A stretch of DNA of 31,073 bases from DASXPG01 sp036493755 (GCA_036493755.1 DASXPG010000066.1:1-31073); one strand, 5' to 3'; positions 1-7,469 are shown, counted from the stretch's first letter. Numbers and translations: made by a program. The notes: a model not told the origin generated them from the letters alone.

Positions 1-372
1 TGGCAGGGTCGTGAGACCCAGCCAGGCCCGGATGTCGGCGGCACTCCCAAGTACCGGGGTCAGTCCGTTCTTGGCGCAGGACTCGAGCATCGGGAGCGTC
101 GGCTGAACCACGAGGATGTGGCGCACGACGCCCGCATCACGCAGCTCGCGGCCTTCGTCGGCCGTCGCTACACCAAATCCCCATGGGTCGAGCGCTTCCA
201 GGGCGCGCGCGACCGGCACCGCACCGAGGCCGTAGGCATTCGCTTTGACCATGGGCAGGAGACGGGCGCGCCCCGCACGCTGGGCGATAACGCGGGCGTT
301 CTCGCATAGCGCCGAAAGGTCGATTTCGACCCAGGTCCGATCGGGAAGAGCGACCAACGGTTGACGGTTCAC
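1..372 (-). CDS. alr: Alanine racemase, N-terminal part (cut by window edge)
   Basis: Reading the minus strand gives a pyridoxal-phosphate alanine racemase, which interconverts L- and D-alanine for peptidoglycan. Visible landmarks are the start of the TIM barrel (WVEIDLSAL, about residues 14-22) and the PLP-lysine motif MVKANAYGLG (about residues 41-50, Lys43 forming the Schiff base), followed by a FGVATADEG segment. The gene runs off the left edge, so the C-terminal domain and catalytic tyrosine are not seen. I chose the GTG at 372; a GTG at 381 and a TTG at 357 are in frame, and none has a good Shine-Dalgarno site. The first codons consist of the heptad repeat described at 352-436, so the true start is uncertain. 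It diverges from mazG. Confidence 0.9.
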   Translation of the reverse strand, partial: MNRQPLVALPDRTWVEIDLSALCENARVIAQRAGRARLLPMVKANAYGLGAVPVARALEALDPWGFGVATADEGRELRDAGVVRHILVVQPTLPMLESCAKNGLTPVLGSAADIRAWLGLTTLP

Positions 373-436
373 GGCAAGCACTTTTTCCCGATTGGGTCTG
401 CTGTCGACCGTCAACCGTCGACTGTAGACCCTGTAG
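352..436. repeat. Degenerate 7-bp tandem repeats, alr-mazG gap
   Basis: Two short runs of heptads with the consensus N-G-T-Y-R-A-C are visible. The first is at 352-372 (GACCAAC, GGTTGAC, GGTTCAC), overlapping the alr start. The second is at 402-429 (TGTCGAC, CGTCAAC, CGTCGAC, TGTAGAC). The same heptad family recurs upstream of hisA at 30023-30057. A 6-bp inverted repeat (GTTTGC/GCAAAC, 436-455) follows. No function is known to me. Confidence 0.6.
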
Positions 437-484
437 TTTGCGGCTGGCGGCAAACCAGCGTAGCGTACCCGGCAGGAGGGCTAA

Positions 485-1237
485 ATGCAAGGCGATTCGG
501 GGTTTGGCGACATTCTGGAACTCGTCCGTGACCTCCGGAAACGGTGCGATTTTGACCGCGCGCTGACCCTCGATACCCTGCGGCCGTACCTGCGCGAGGA
601 GCTGGCCGAGTTCGAGGAGGCGCAGGACGAAAACGACGAGCCAAAAGCCGCCGCCGAGCTCGGCGACATCTTCCTGCACTGCGCCTTTCAGATCGTCCTG
701 GCCGAGGAGCGCGGCGCCTTTACGCTGAAGGACGTTTCGGATCAGCTGGTCGCGAAAATGAAAGGGCGCCATCCGCACCTGTACGAAGGCGGTGCCAAGC
801 CCGACTGGGAAAAACAGAAGGCGGAAAGTCGAAAGCAGGAGGCGGAGAAGCGCGGCGAGCGCGTCAGCGTCCTTGGGCGCCTCCCCGGCGGGATGCCGGA
901 GCTGGAGCGGGCCTATCGCTTCCAGGAGCGCGCGGCGTCGGTCGGGTTCGACTGGCCCGGCGTCGCCGGTCCTCTTGATAAACTGGAGGAAGAGGTCGCC
1001 GAGACGAGGGAAAATCCGTCAGGCGAGATCGGCGACGTGCTCTTCGCGGCGGTGAACGTGGCGCGCAAAGCCGGGATTCACCCCAGCATCGCGCTGCGCG
1101 ACGCGACGTCGAAATTCGTCCGGCGTTTTCAGCAGGTCGAGGAGCTGGCGGAGAAGCGCGGTATGGATATGAGTTCCGCCGGCCTGGCGGAGCTCGACAA
1201 ACTCTGGGATGAGGTGAAAGCCGGGGCGGCCGGATAG
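485..1237 (+). CDS. mazG: MazG nucleoside triphosphate pyrophosphohydrolase
   Basis: A 250-residue protein with two MazG all-alpha NTP-PPase domains, which hydrolyse (d)NTPs to NMP and pyrophosphate for pool cleaning and ppGpp-linked stress control. Domain 1 (about residues 10-100) has the metal-binding E-x2-E...E-x2-D pattern (Glu39, Glu42, Glu58, Asp61) and the RHPHLYE signature. Domain 2 (about 140-225) has the matching set (Glu169/170, Glu173, Glu181, Asp184). The start ATG is preceded by AGGAGGG at about 474-480, an excellent ribosome site. The N-terminus reads RCDFDRALT where many homologues have a CPWD motif. The inter-domain linker (residues 111-122, KQKAESRKQEAE region) is lengthened by 7-bp repeats. 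It is followed by the nirK operator region. Confidence 0.93.
   Translation: MQGDSGFGDILELVRDLRKRCDFDRALTLDTLRPYLREELAEFEEAQDENDEPKAAAELGDIFLHCAFQIVLAEERGAFTLKDVSDQLVAKMKGRHPHLYEGGAKPDWEKQKAESRKQEAEKRGERVSVLGRLPGGMPELERAYRFQERAASVGFDWPGVAGPLDKLEEEVAETRENPSGEIGDVLFAAVNVARKAGIHPSIALRDATSKFVRRFQQVEELAEKRGMDMSSAGLAELDKLWDEVKAGAAG
816..850 (+). repeat. 7-bp tandem repeat inside mazG linker
   Basis: Five consecutive heptads (AGAAGGC, GGAAAGT, CGAAAGC, AGGAGGC, GGAGAAG) lie in frame in mazG and encode a charged K/E/Q/R-rich linker between the two MazG domains. The position matches the loop of the family, so the protein can tolerate it. Confidence 0.6.
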
Positions 1238-1241
1238 CCGC

Positions 1242-1277
1242 TGAAGAAGTCTTCATCAATACTTGAAGCTGTCTTCA
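1242..1277. promoter_or_regulatory. Tandem palindromic operator upstream of nirK
   Basis: Two copies of the 14-bp palindrome TGAAG-NN-GTCTTCA occur at 1242-1255 (TGAAGAAGTCTTCA, perfect 6-bp arms) and 1264-1277 (TGAAGCTGTCTTCA, 5-bp arms). Their centres are 22 bp apart, about two helical turns, so bound dimers would sit on the same DNA face. They lie 60-95 bp before the nirK start. A likely ligand is the Rrf2-family regulator encoded at 3703-4125 in the same cluster. That link is inference; I could not place a convincing -35/-10 pair here. Confidence 0.6.
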
Positions 1278-1337
1278 CGCCGAACGGCTGAAATTCGGAC
1301 CCACGTATCCGATTTCACCCGCAACCGGAGTGAACCG

Positions 1338-2345
1338 ATGTCTCGCACCACCCTCGTCATTCTTGCCGTCGTCGGCGCGGCCGGCGCGGCCATCATCGCC
1401 GGCACGACGCGCAATTCCGTACGGCCGGAGACCGTGGACTTCGGCGCGACCCGGACCGCGCTCACACCCGCGCACGATGCACGCGTGGCCCCAGCGACGG
1501 CGGCCAACGTGCGCACCTTCAGGATCCCGATCTCGCACGATACCGTCGAGATCGCCGACGGCGTGCGCTACGAGGGCTGGACCCTCGGCGGCACCGTCCC
1601 CGGCCCGGTCATCCGGGTGCGGCAGGGCGACCAGGTGAAGATCGTGCTGGTCAACCAGGCGCCGATGGGCCACTCCATCGACTTCCACGCAGCCCGCACG
1701 CCGATGAACCGCTCGTTCCGGATGGTGATGCCAGGCGATTCGCTGGCTTTCGAGTTCGAAGCGCGCGATCCCGGCGTCTTCATGGTGCATTGCGGGACCC
1801 CGCCGGTCCTCCTCCACATCATGCAGGGGATGTACCTGCCGATCATCGTGGACCCGCGCGACGGATGGCCCGATCACGCCGACAAGGAATTCGTGATCGT
1901 CCAGAGCGAGTTCTACGCTGGTGAAGCGCACAACGGCGTGGCGCCGCTCAACTTCGAAGCCGCCGTGCAGACGCGGCCGTCGTACGTCGTCTTCAACGGC
2001 AAGGCTGACCAGTACAAGGCTAATCCGCTCCAGGTGGACGAAGGCGATCACGTCCGCTTCTTCGTGCTCAATGCCGGCCCCAGCCTCAACAGCGACTTCC
2101 ACATCGTCGGCGCGATTTTCGACCGCGTCTTTGTGGACGGCAACCTCGATCGTCCGTTGCGCGGCGTTCAGACCGTCGGCATACCGGCGGGCGGCGGCGC
2201 GGTGTTCGAGACCAGCTTCGAGCGTGGCCTCAGTGGCGAGGGCGTTTACGCTTTCGTGACGCATTCCTTCGCGGATGCATCCAAGGGCGCGGTCGGCCTG
2301 ATCACCGTGGGCCATCCGCAAATCGCCCAGATGCCGTCCCACTGA
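1338..2345 (+). CDS. nirK: Copper-containing nitrite reductase (NO-forming)
   Basis: A two-cupredoxin-domain protein of 335 residues that reduces nitrite to nitric oxide in the periplasm. All expected copper ligands are visible: type 1 site His112, Cys152, His160, Met165; type 2 site His117, His151, His309; and the catalytic Asp115 and His255 (FHIVG). The order and spacing fit the CuNIR family, and the length is that of the short, two-domain class. The N-terminus has one hydrophobic segment (about residues 5-22) that could be a signal peptide or membrane anchor. I chose the ATG at 1338, with GGAG at about 1327-1330. An in-frame TTG at 1263 lies inside the operator palindromes and is rejected. 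The porin follows after 18 nt, suggesting an operon. No nor genes are visible here. Confidence 0.92.
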   Translation: MSRTTLVILAVVGAAGAAIIAGTTRNSVRPETVDFGATRTALTPAHDARVAPATAANVRTFRIPISHDTVEIADGVRYEGWTLGGTVPGPVIRVRQGDQVKIVLVNQAPMGHSIDFHAARTPMNRSFRMVMPGDSLAFEFEARDPGVFMVHCGTPPVLLHIMQGMYLPIIVDPRDGWPDHADKEFVIVQSEFYAGEAHNGVAPLNFEAAVQTRPSYVVFNGKADQYKANPLQVDEGDHVRFFVLNAGPSLNSDFHIVGAIFDRVFVDGNLDRPLRGVQTVGIPAGGGAVFETSFERGLSGEGVYAFVTHSFADASKGAVGLITVGHPQIAQMPSH

Positions 2346-2363
2346 CCCGGATCCGAGCCAACC

Positions 2364-3674
2364 ATGAAGACTCGAGCGATCAGCATCGCCTGCGCCGCAG
2401 CCCTCGCCGCGGCGGGCCTCCCGGGGGCGGCGCGGGCCCAGACGCGCGTCACGAGTAGCGATACCTCCACCTGGCTCGGCATAAGCGGCCAGCTGCGACT
2501 GCGGGGAGAGGGATGGACGGGGTTCGGCGCGGGCGCGCCCGTGACCGCCCGTCACGACGATGCTTTCGGACTCACTAGGCTGAAACTGCGAGCGGAAGCG
2601 CATCTCAGGGGCGCTCTCGCACTGGTCGCCGAGATCAAGAGCAGCCTGGTTACCGACCGCTCCTTGGCGGGAGGCCGCCGGCCCTCCGACGAGGATGTCG
2701 TCGACTTTCAGCAGTTCTTCGCCGAGCTGCACGGCCGCGCGGCTGGCGCCTCGACGACGATCCGTGGCGGGCGCTTCGACTTGGCGCTCGGTCGTGAACG
2801 GCTGGTCAGCCCGCTCGACTGGACCAATTCGCAGCGCGCCTTCCAGGGCATCCAGGCCACCGCTACCGGGAAAGGCAACCAGCTCCAGCTCTTCTGGGTC
2901 AGGCCCGTGATCATGCGACAGAGCCTCGCAGATCTTCCTGACCCCGCCCGCCAACTGTACGGCGCACAGCTGGCCCGCACCTGGCCAAATCTGCGGGCGG
3001 AGTTCTACTGGCTGCGCAACGAAACGCGCACCGCCACCTACAACGGGACGACCGGATACGAACAACGCCATACCATCGGCACGCGGCTCAGCCGGCGGCC
3101 GGCGGCCGGCAGCGCGGATGCCGATGTCGAAGTGGCCTTCCAGCTGGGGTCGGTCGGCGGCGCGCCGGTTCGGGCCTGGATGGTGGGTTCGCAGGCAGGG
3201 TGGACGCTGCCCGGTTCACTGGGAGCGCGGTTCTACGCGGGCTTCGATGCTGCGAGCGGCGACCACGCCGCGGGTGGCAGCGTGCAGACCTTCAATCAGC
3301 TGTACCCACTCGGTCACGCCTACCTCGGCTACGCCGATGTACACGGTCGCCAGAACGTTCTGGATGGGAGCGTCGGTGGAAGCGTGAAGATCGCGACCAA
3401 TCTCGCCCTCCTGCTCGACGCGCACGACTTCTACAGGGCAAGTCAGAACGACGCCCTCTACGCAGTGGACGGGTCGGTCAGCCGCCCAGCCGGCACCGGC
3501 CGGGCTTCCCATGTCGGAGAAGAGCTCGACCTCACGCTGCGCCGCGCTGCGGCCCAGGGGCGCCTTATTCTTCAGGCGGGTGTCAGCCGCTACTTCGCGG
3601 GGACCTTCCTGCGGCAGAGCGGTCCAGCGTTGGACATGAACTTCATCTACGGGCAGGTGACGGCGTCGTTCTAA
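2364..3674 (+). CDS. Outer-membrane porin, alginate-export family type
   Basis: A 436-residue exported protein with a clear signal peptide (hydrophobic stretch about residues 5-24, cleavage after ARA). The rest is alternating beta-strand sequence ending in a C-terminal phenylalanine (GQVTASF), the usual outer-membrane insertion signal. Segments such as WLGISGQLRLRGE, RGGRFDLALGRERLVSPLDW and QLFWVRP resemble the alginate-export (Alginate_exp) barrel family. In this family the name often does not reflect substrate. Placed between nirK and the Rrf2 regulator, it may admit nitrite or another anion, but that is inference from position. It starts 18 nt after nirK, and 28 nt separate it from the next gene. 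Confidence 0.75.
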   Translation: MKTRAISIACAAALAAAGLPGAARAQTRVTSSDTSTWLGISGQLRLRGEGWTGFGAGAPVTARHDDAFGLTRLKLRAEAHLRGALALVAEIKSSLVTDRSLAGGRRPSDEDVVDFQQFFAELHGRAAGASTTIRGGRFDLALGRERLVSPLDWTNSQRAFQGIQATATGKGNQLQLFWVRPVIMRQSLADLPDPARQLYGAQLARTWPNLRAEFYWLRNETRTATYNGTTGYEQRHTIGTRLSRRPAAGSADADVEVAFQLGSVGGAPVRAWMVGSQAGWTLPGSLGARFYAGFDAASGDHAAGGSVQTFNQLYPLGHAYLGYADVHGRQNVLDGSVGGSVKIATNLALLLDAHDFYRASQNDALYAVDGSVSRPAGTGRASHVGEELDLTLRRAAAQGRLILQAGVSRYFAGTFLRQSGPALDMNFIYGQVTASF

Positions 3675-3702
3675 CCGTCGCCGTCCCGGTCAAGGAGAAG
3701 CG

Positions 3703-4125
3703 TTGCTGTCTCAGACCTCGGAATACGCACTTCGCGCACTGCTCTTTCTCGCCGAGCAGGACCGGAAGAAATCGACGGGGGCCGACGTCATCGCCGCTGC
3801 TGTTGGCATTCCGGCGAGCTACCTGGCGAAGGTGTTGCAGCCGCTGGTACGGTCGGGAGTGCTTCATTCGAGCCGGGGACGTAACGGCGGCTTTGCGCTG
3901 GCAGTCCCGCCCTCACAGCTCATGCTCGAGCGGATCATCAAGCCCTTCGACGACAACTCGGGACGTCGTCACTGCCTGCTGGGACGGCCGACTTGCTCGG
4001 ACCGCACGGCCTGCGCGGTGCACCTGGCCTGGAAGTCGACGGGCGAACGGATTGCTCGTTTCTTCCGCACCACCAGCCTCGCGCAGGTTCGGGGACCTGT
4101 CGGCCGCCTGACGCTGGGAGTCTAG
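3703..4125 (+). CDS. Rrf2-family transcriptional regulator, probable Fe-S sensor
   Basis: A 140-residue winged-helix regulator starting at TTG, with AAGGAG at 3692-3697 fixing the start. The N-terminus MLSQTSEYALRALLFLA is the classic Rrf2 opening. The recognition helix and wing (IPASYLAKVLQPLVRSGVL, then RGRNGGFAL) are intact. Three cysteines (91, 98, 104; C-x6-C-x5-C) sit where IscR and NsrR bind an iron-sulfur cluster, so it likely senses NO, oxygen or iron status. Its place downstream of nirK suggests an NsrR-like repressor acting on the palindromes at 1242-1277. It could also be IscR- or RirA-like. Its stop codon overlaps that of asnS in a shared CTAG. Confidence 0.88.
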   Translation: MLSQTSEYALRALLFLAEQDRKKSTGADVIAAAVGIPASYLAKVLQPLVRSGVLHSSRGRNGGFALAVPPSQLMLERIIKPFDDNSGRRHCLLGRPTCSDRTACAVHLAWKSTGERIARFFRTTSLAQVRGPVGRLTLGV

Positions 4126-5417
4126 GGGTAGAGCCGGTACAGCATCCGAGGAAACGCAATCATCTCACGAATATGCGGCGACCCCGTGATCCATTGGACC
4201 GTCCGCTCGACGCCCAGCCCGAAGCCCGAGTGCACGAAGCTCCCGTACTTCCGCAGGTCCAGGTACCAGCTGTAGCTCTCCTCGGGAAAGCCGTGCGCGC
4301 GGATGCGTGAGAGCAGCTTGTCGTAATCATCTTCGCGCTGGCTGCCGCCGATGATCTCACCCAGGCCCGGCGCCAGGCAGTCGTCGCAGAGGACGGTGCG
4401 CGGATCGTCGGGGTTCTCTTTCATGTAGAACGCCTTGGCCTCTTTCGGATAGTTCATCACGAAGAGCGGACGGTCGAGACCCTCCGTGAGCTTCGCCTCA
4501 TCGTCGGCGCCGAGGTCCCTGCCCCAGGTGATGTCGGATCCCAGGCCCTGAAGCCTGGTCACGGCGTCGGTATAGCTGATGCGATGGAACGGCGCCTTCA
4601 CGCTTTCGAGCACGCTGATGTCGCGTTCCAGTTCGATCAGCTCCGGCTTCCGGCGTTCCAGGACGCGCGCCACGATGTAGGCGACGAACTCCTCCTGGAG
4701 TCGCATATTGTCATTGGAATCGTTGAAGGCGACTTCGGGCTCGACCATCCAGAATTCGGTCAGATGCCGCCGCGTTTTGCTCTTCTCGGCACGGAACGTC
4801 GGGCCGAAGCAGTAAACTTTACCGAGCGCCGCGCAGGCCGCTTCGAGATAAAGCTGCCCGGTCTGGGAGAGGTAGGCTTTGCCGAGGTCGAAGTATTCAG
4901 TCTCGAAGAGCGTGCCCGCCGATTCGCCGATGCTGCCGGTGAGAATGGGCGTGTCGACGAGAAAAAAATTGCGCTCGTAGAAGAAATCGCGGATCGCCTG
5001 GATGACTTCGTGGCGTACCTTCGCGATTGCGACCTGGCGCTTGCTGCGCAGCCAGAGATGGCGCCGCTCCATGAGAAACGCGGTGCCGTGCTCCTTCGGC
5101 GTAATCGGAAAATCGACGCTCGGCCCCAGCTGGATGACGTCCGTCACGGTGAGCTCGACGCCGCTCGGTGAGCGCTTGTCCTCGCGCACCACGCCCTCGA
5201 GCCGGACGCTGCTCTCCTGGGTCAGGCCGCCGAAGCGCTCCCAGGCTTCGGGCGGCACCTCGGCCTTGGGAACCACACCCTGGAGTTGACCGGAGCCGTC
5301 GCGAATGACGACGAAGGCGATCTTTCCGGAGGACCGGGTGGTGACCACCCAACCCTGCACCGCGACGGTTTCGCCGACGTGGGCCGGCAGCTCGGAGATC
5401 CAATGACGGGTTGGCAT
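4122..5417 (-). CDS. asnS: Asparagine-tRNA ligase
   Basis: A 431-residue class IIb aminoacyl-tRNA synthetase that charges tRNA-Asn. The N-terminal OB-fold anticodon domain (about residues 1-100) contains VQGWVVTTRSSGKIAFVVIRDG. The catalytic core shows motif 2 (FRAEKSKTRRHLTEFWMVEPE region), the flipping-loop GSIGESAGTLFETEYF and motif 3 (GFGLGVERTVQWITG), and the protein ends FPRMLYRLYP. The start MPTRHWIS matches the family length. No Shine-Dalgarno is present, but a strong promoter lies just upstream, which predicts a leader of only a few nucleotides. The 5' end overlaps the lipoprotein gene at 5403 head-to-head by 15 bp, and the 3' end overlaps the Rrf2 gene by 4 bp. Confidence 0.96.
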   Translation of the reverse strand: MPTRHWISELPAHVGETVAVQGWVVTTRSSGKIAFVVIRDGSGQLQGVVPKAEVPPEAWERFGGLTQESSVRLEGVVREDKRSPSGVELTVTDVIQLGPSVDFPITPKEHGTAFLMERRHLWLRSKRQVAIAKVRHEVIQAIRDFFYERNFFLVDTPILTGSIGESAGTLFETEYFDLGKAYLSQTGQLYLEAACAALGKVYCFGPTFRAEKSKTRRHLTEFWMVEPEVAFNDSNDNMRLQEEFVAYIVARVLERRKPELIELERDISVLESVKAPFHRISYTDAVTRLQGLGSDITWGRDLGADDEAKLTEGLDRPLFVMNYPKEAKAFYMKENPDDPRTVLCDDCLAPGLGEIIGGSQREDDYDKLLSRIRAHGFPEESYSWYLDLRKYGSFVHSGFGLGVERTVQWITGSPHIREMIAFPRMLYRLYP

Positions 5418-6518
5418 AGGCGAACTGCGATTGTAGCCGCGCTCATCGGGCTGGTCAACGCATGCGCGCGAAACACTCGGGACGGACCGACGCTCCAGGA
5501 GCACGCCTGGCCCGTCTACCTGGGCGCGCCCGCGCGGGTCGGAACGCCGGAAACCCTCGCCACCGATCCGCAGCCGGTCTGGCGCGCCAGCATCGCGCGC
5601 GGCATCACTGGCGCGGCGGCGGTGACCGAGGACGTGCTCGCCATTGCCCTCTCCGACCACCGCGTCGCACTGCTGGACCGCTCCACCGGCGCGGTCATCT
5701 GGACCCGGCGCGTAGGCCAGGCCCTCGGCGCCGGTCCGCTGGTGTCCGACGACCGGGTATTGGTCGCCGAACAGGGATTCGGCGGGCACGTCCATGCGCT
5801 GCGCCTCATCAATGGTTTCTCGTTCTGGGACGTCAAAGTGGGCGACGTCTCGGCGCCGATGGCGCTCGACGGGCCGGCACTCTTTCTCGGGACCATCGAC
5901 GGGACGGTCGCCCGCATCGACTCGCACACCGGCCATTTCGACTGGCGCGTCCGGCTTCCCGGCGCGGTCCGCGCCGCGCCGCTGGCGGGGCCCGCGGGAC
6001 TGCTCGTCGCGACGGCGGCCGACTCGCTCTTTCTCCTTGATCCAACCTCGGGCCGCATCCTCGTACGACGCGCGACGCGCGGCACCGTGATGGCCGCGCC
6101 GGCCCGCGCCGATTCGCTCGTCGTCTTCGGAACGATGGCGGGCCGCCTCGAGGCCATCGATCCCGCGACGCTGCGCCAGCGCTGGAGTCTCGAGCTGGGT
6201 GAGCCGATCGTGGGCAGCGTGGCGATCCAGGGCGGCCGCGTCTACGCCATGACCGGCCGCGGCACGCTGGCGATCGTGCCGCTCAGCGGCGCCCCCGGGC
6301 AGCGCTTCCCCCTCGGGCTCAGCGCCCGCGCGGGCCCGACGCCAACCGCGCAGGGCGTGGTCGTTTGCAGCGTCGAAGGTGAGATTGTGATGGTGGATTC
6401 AACCGGCGCGAAGCAATGGACGGCGCATGTGCAGGCGCCGGTGATGGAGCCGGTCCTGGCGGCGGGCCACACCCTCATCGCCGTGTCGGTGCGCGGCGAC
6501 GTGGTGACCTTCCGATGA
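5403..6518 (+). CDS. PQQ-type beta-propeller lipoprotein (BamB-like)
   Basis: A 371-residue protein with a lipoprotein-like signal (about residues 6-21, VNAC ending at Cys21) followed by repeated PQQ-propeller blades. Examples are VALLDRSTGAVIWTRRV, GTVARIDSHTGHFDWRVRL, SLFLLDPTSGRILVRRA and RLEAIDPATLRQRWSLEL. This layout resembles BamB, the outer-membrane-protein assembly lipoprotein, but generic PQQ-repeat proteins look the same, so the role is uncertain. The ATG at 5403 is preceded by GGAG (5394-5397). An in-frame upstream start at 5286 would read deep into asnS and is not used. The stop TGA overlaps the next gene's ATG (ATGA), indicating translational coupling. Confidence 0.82.
   Translation: MTGWHRRTAIVAALIGLVNACARNTRDGPTLQEHAWPVYLGAPARVGTPETLATDPQPVWRASIARGITGAAAVTEDVLAIALSDHRVALLDRSTGAVIWTRRVGQALGAGPLVSDDRVLVAEQGFGGHVHALRLINGFSFWDVKVGDVSAPMALDGPALFLGTIDGTVARIDSHTGHFDWRVRLPGAVRAAPLAGPAGLLVATAADSLFLLDPTSGRILVRRATRGTVMAAPARADSLVVFGTMAGRLEAIDPATLRQRWSLELGEPIVGSVAIQGGRVYAMTGRGTLAIVPLSGAPGQRFPLGLSARAGPTPTAQGVVVCSVEGEIVMVDSTGAKQWTAHVQAPVMEPVLAAGHTLIAVSVRGDVVTFR
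5430..5458 (-). promoter_or_regulatory. Sigma-70-type promoter for asnS
   Basis: On the minus strand, TTGACC (5458-5453), a 17-bp spacer, then TACAAT (5435-5430). The expected transcription start is near 5423, about 6 nt before the asnS ATG. The promoter lies wholly inside the 5' coding region of the divergent lipoprotein gene. Confidence 0.7.
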
Positions 6519-6991
6519 GAATCGCCCGGCTGGTCGGTGGCGCGGCGCTGGCCGCGCTGATGGCGCGTCCCCTTTTCGCGCAAAGCGCCGACAGCGGGAA
6601 GTCGCGGACGCCGGACATCGTGCACTACGGCAAGTGGGGCGCCGCGGCGGTCTTCGCCGGCCTCACCACGTTAGGCGTGATCGAGCACGACCGCGCCAAC
6701 TCGGCATTCGACCGGCTCACCGACTTCTGTCTGAACGTGGGTCCCTGCGGGATCGGTCAGGACGGCAGGTATTCGAACCCCGCCGCCGAGTCACGCTACC
6801 AGGAGGTGGTGAGCGGCGACCGTGCGGCGAGGGTGTGGCTGTTGTCGGGACAGATCGCCCTGGCGGGAACCGCGACGCTCTTCATCATCGAGCTGATGAA
6901 GAACCACAGCACCACCAACATTCCCTTCCACGGACTCCTGCTCGAGCCCGGGCGGCGTACCTCGAAAATCGGCTGGCGGCTGGACCTCTAG
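6515..6991 (+). CDS. Small exported or membrane protein, unknown function
   Basis: A 158-residue protein coupled by an ATGA overlap to the PQQ lipoprotein, so the two are probably made together. It has a signal peptide (about residues 3-23, ending LFAQ) and two further hydrophobic segments (about 41-56 and 107-128). A central soluble part has two cysteines (FCLNVGPCG) that could form a disulfide. I do not recognise the family. Its TTA codon at 6671 lies in the heptamer GTTAGGC. Its stop codon shares CTAG with the convergent bacilliredoxin gene. Confidence 0.75.
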   Translation: MRIARLVGGAALAALMARPLFAQSADSGKSRTPDIVHYGKWGAAAVFAGLTTLGVIEHDRANSAFDRLTDFCLNVGPCGIGQDGRYSNPAAESRYQEVVSGDRAARVWLLSGQIALAGTATLFIIELMKNHSTTNIPFHGLLLEPGRRTSKIGWRLDL

Positions 6992-7407
6992 CCGCAGTGC
7001 GCTTCGAAGGCGGCCGTGAGATCGGTGGCGATCTCCGCCGCGTCCCGGCCCTCGATGGCATGGCGCTGCATCATGTACACCAGCTCCCCATCCTTGAAGA
7101 GCGCGATCTGCGGCGACGTCGGCGGGTTGCCCTTGAAGTAGCTGCGTGCCCGGGCCGTCGGCTCGGGATCCTGCCCCGCGAAGACGGTGGTGAGCTGGTC
7201 CGGTTTGATCCGCGCGGTGCGCAGCGCCAGCTTCACGCCGGGTCGCGCCCGGCCCGCGGCGCAGCCGCAGACCGAGTTCACCATCACCAGCACCGTGCCC
7301 TTCGAATCCTTCAGCGTGGCATCCACCTCACCCTCACTCCGCAGCTCGCGGAATCCGGCGCTGGTGAGATCCTCGCGCATCGGCGTGACGAAGCGCTCGT
7401 CGTACAT
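6988..7407 (-). CDS. BrxA/BrxB-type bacilliredoxin
   Basis: A thioredoxin-fold protein of 139 residues from this start, matching the BrxA/BrxB (YphP/YqiW, DUF1094) family that removes bacillithiol from oxidised cytosolic proteins. The diagnostic CGC motif is seen in VMVNSVCGCAAGRARPG, followed by TVFAGQDPEPTARAR, the cis-proline region NPPTSPQIALF and the RHAIEGRDA segment. I chose the ATG at 7407 (MYDERFVTPMRE), the usual family start, with AGGG just upstream. An in-frame ATG at 7455 would add 16 residues and sits 6 nt after a TATACT box, so a leaderless longer form is a real alternative. It is convergent with the preceding gene, sharing CTAG. Confidence 0.9.
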   Translation of the reverse strand: MYDERFVTPMREDLTSAGFRELRSEGEVDATLKDSKGTVLVMVNSVCGCAAGRARPGVKLALRTARIKPDQLTTVFAGQDPEPTARARSYFKGNPPTSPQIALFKDGELVYMMQRHAIEGRDAAEIATDLTAAFEAHCG

Positions 7408-7461
7408 GTTGCCCTGTCGCTGCTGCGGCTGACCGACAATTCCGAGAGGTTTCATATATGA

Positions 7462-7467
7462 AGTATA
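7462..7467 (-). promoter_or_regulatory. -10 box (TATACT) of the bacilliredoxin gene
   Basis: TATACT on the minus strand ends 6 nt before an ATG at 7455, so transcription would begin at about that ATG. No convincing -35 hexamer is visible; the upstream DNA is the purine-rich repeat at 7470-7503. Confidence 0.45.
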
Positions 7468-7469
7468 GC

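Noticed and set aside
436..455. Inverted repeat GTTTGC/GCAAAC upstream of mazG as an operator
   Set aside because: Single copy with 6-bp arms; cannot be told from chance. Noted only within the repeat entry.
1263..1337. Upstream TTG start for nirK
   Set aside because: It lies at the edge of the second operator palindrome, has no ribosome site, and adds sequence before the hydrophobic N-terminal segment.
1275..3071. Long minus-strand open frame opposite nirK and the porin
   Set aside because: It is a high-GC shadow frame. The plus strand holds clear NirK copper ligands and a barrel porin, and the minus product shows no recognisable domain.
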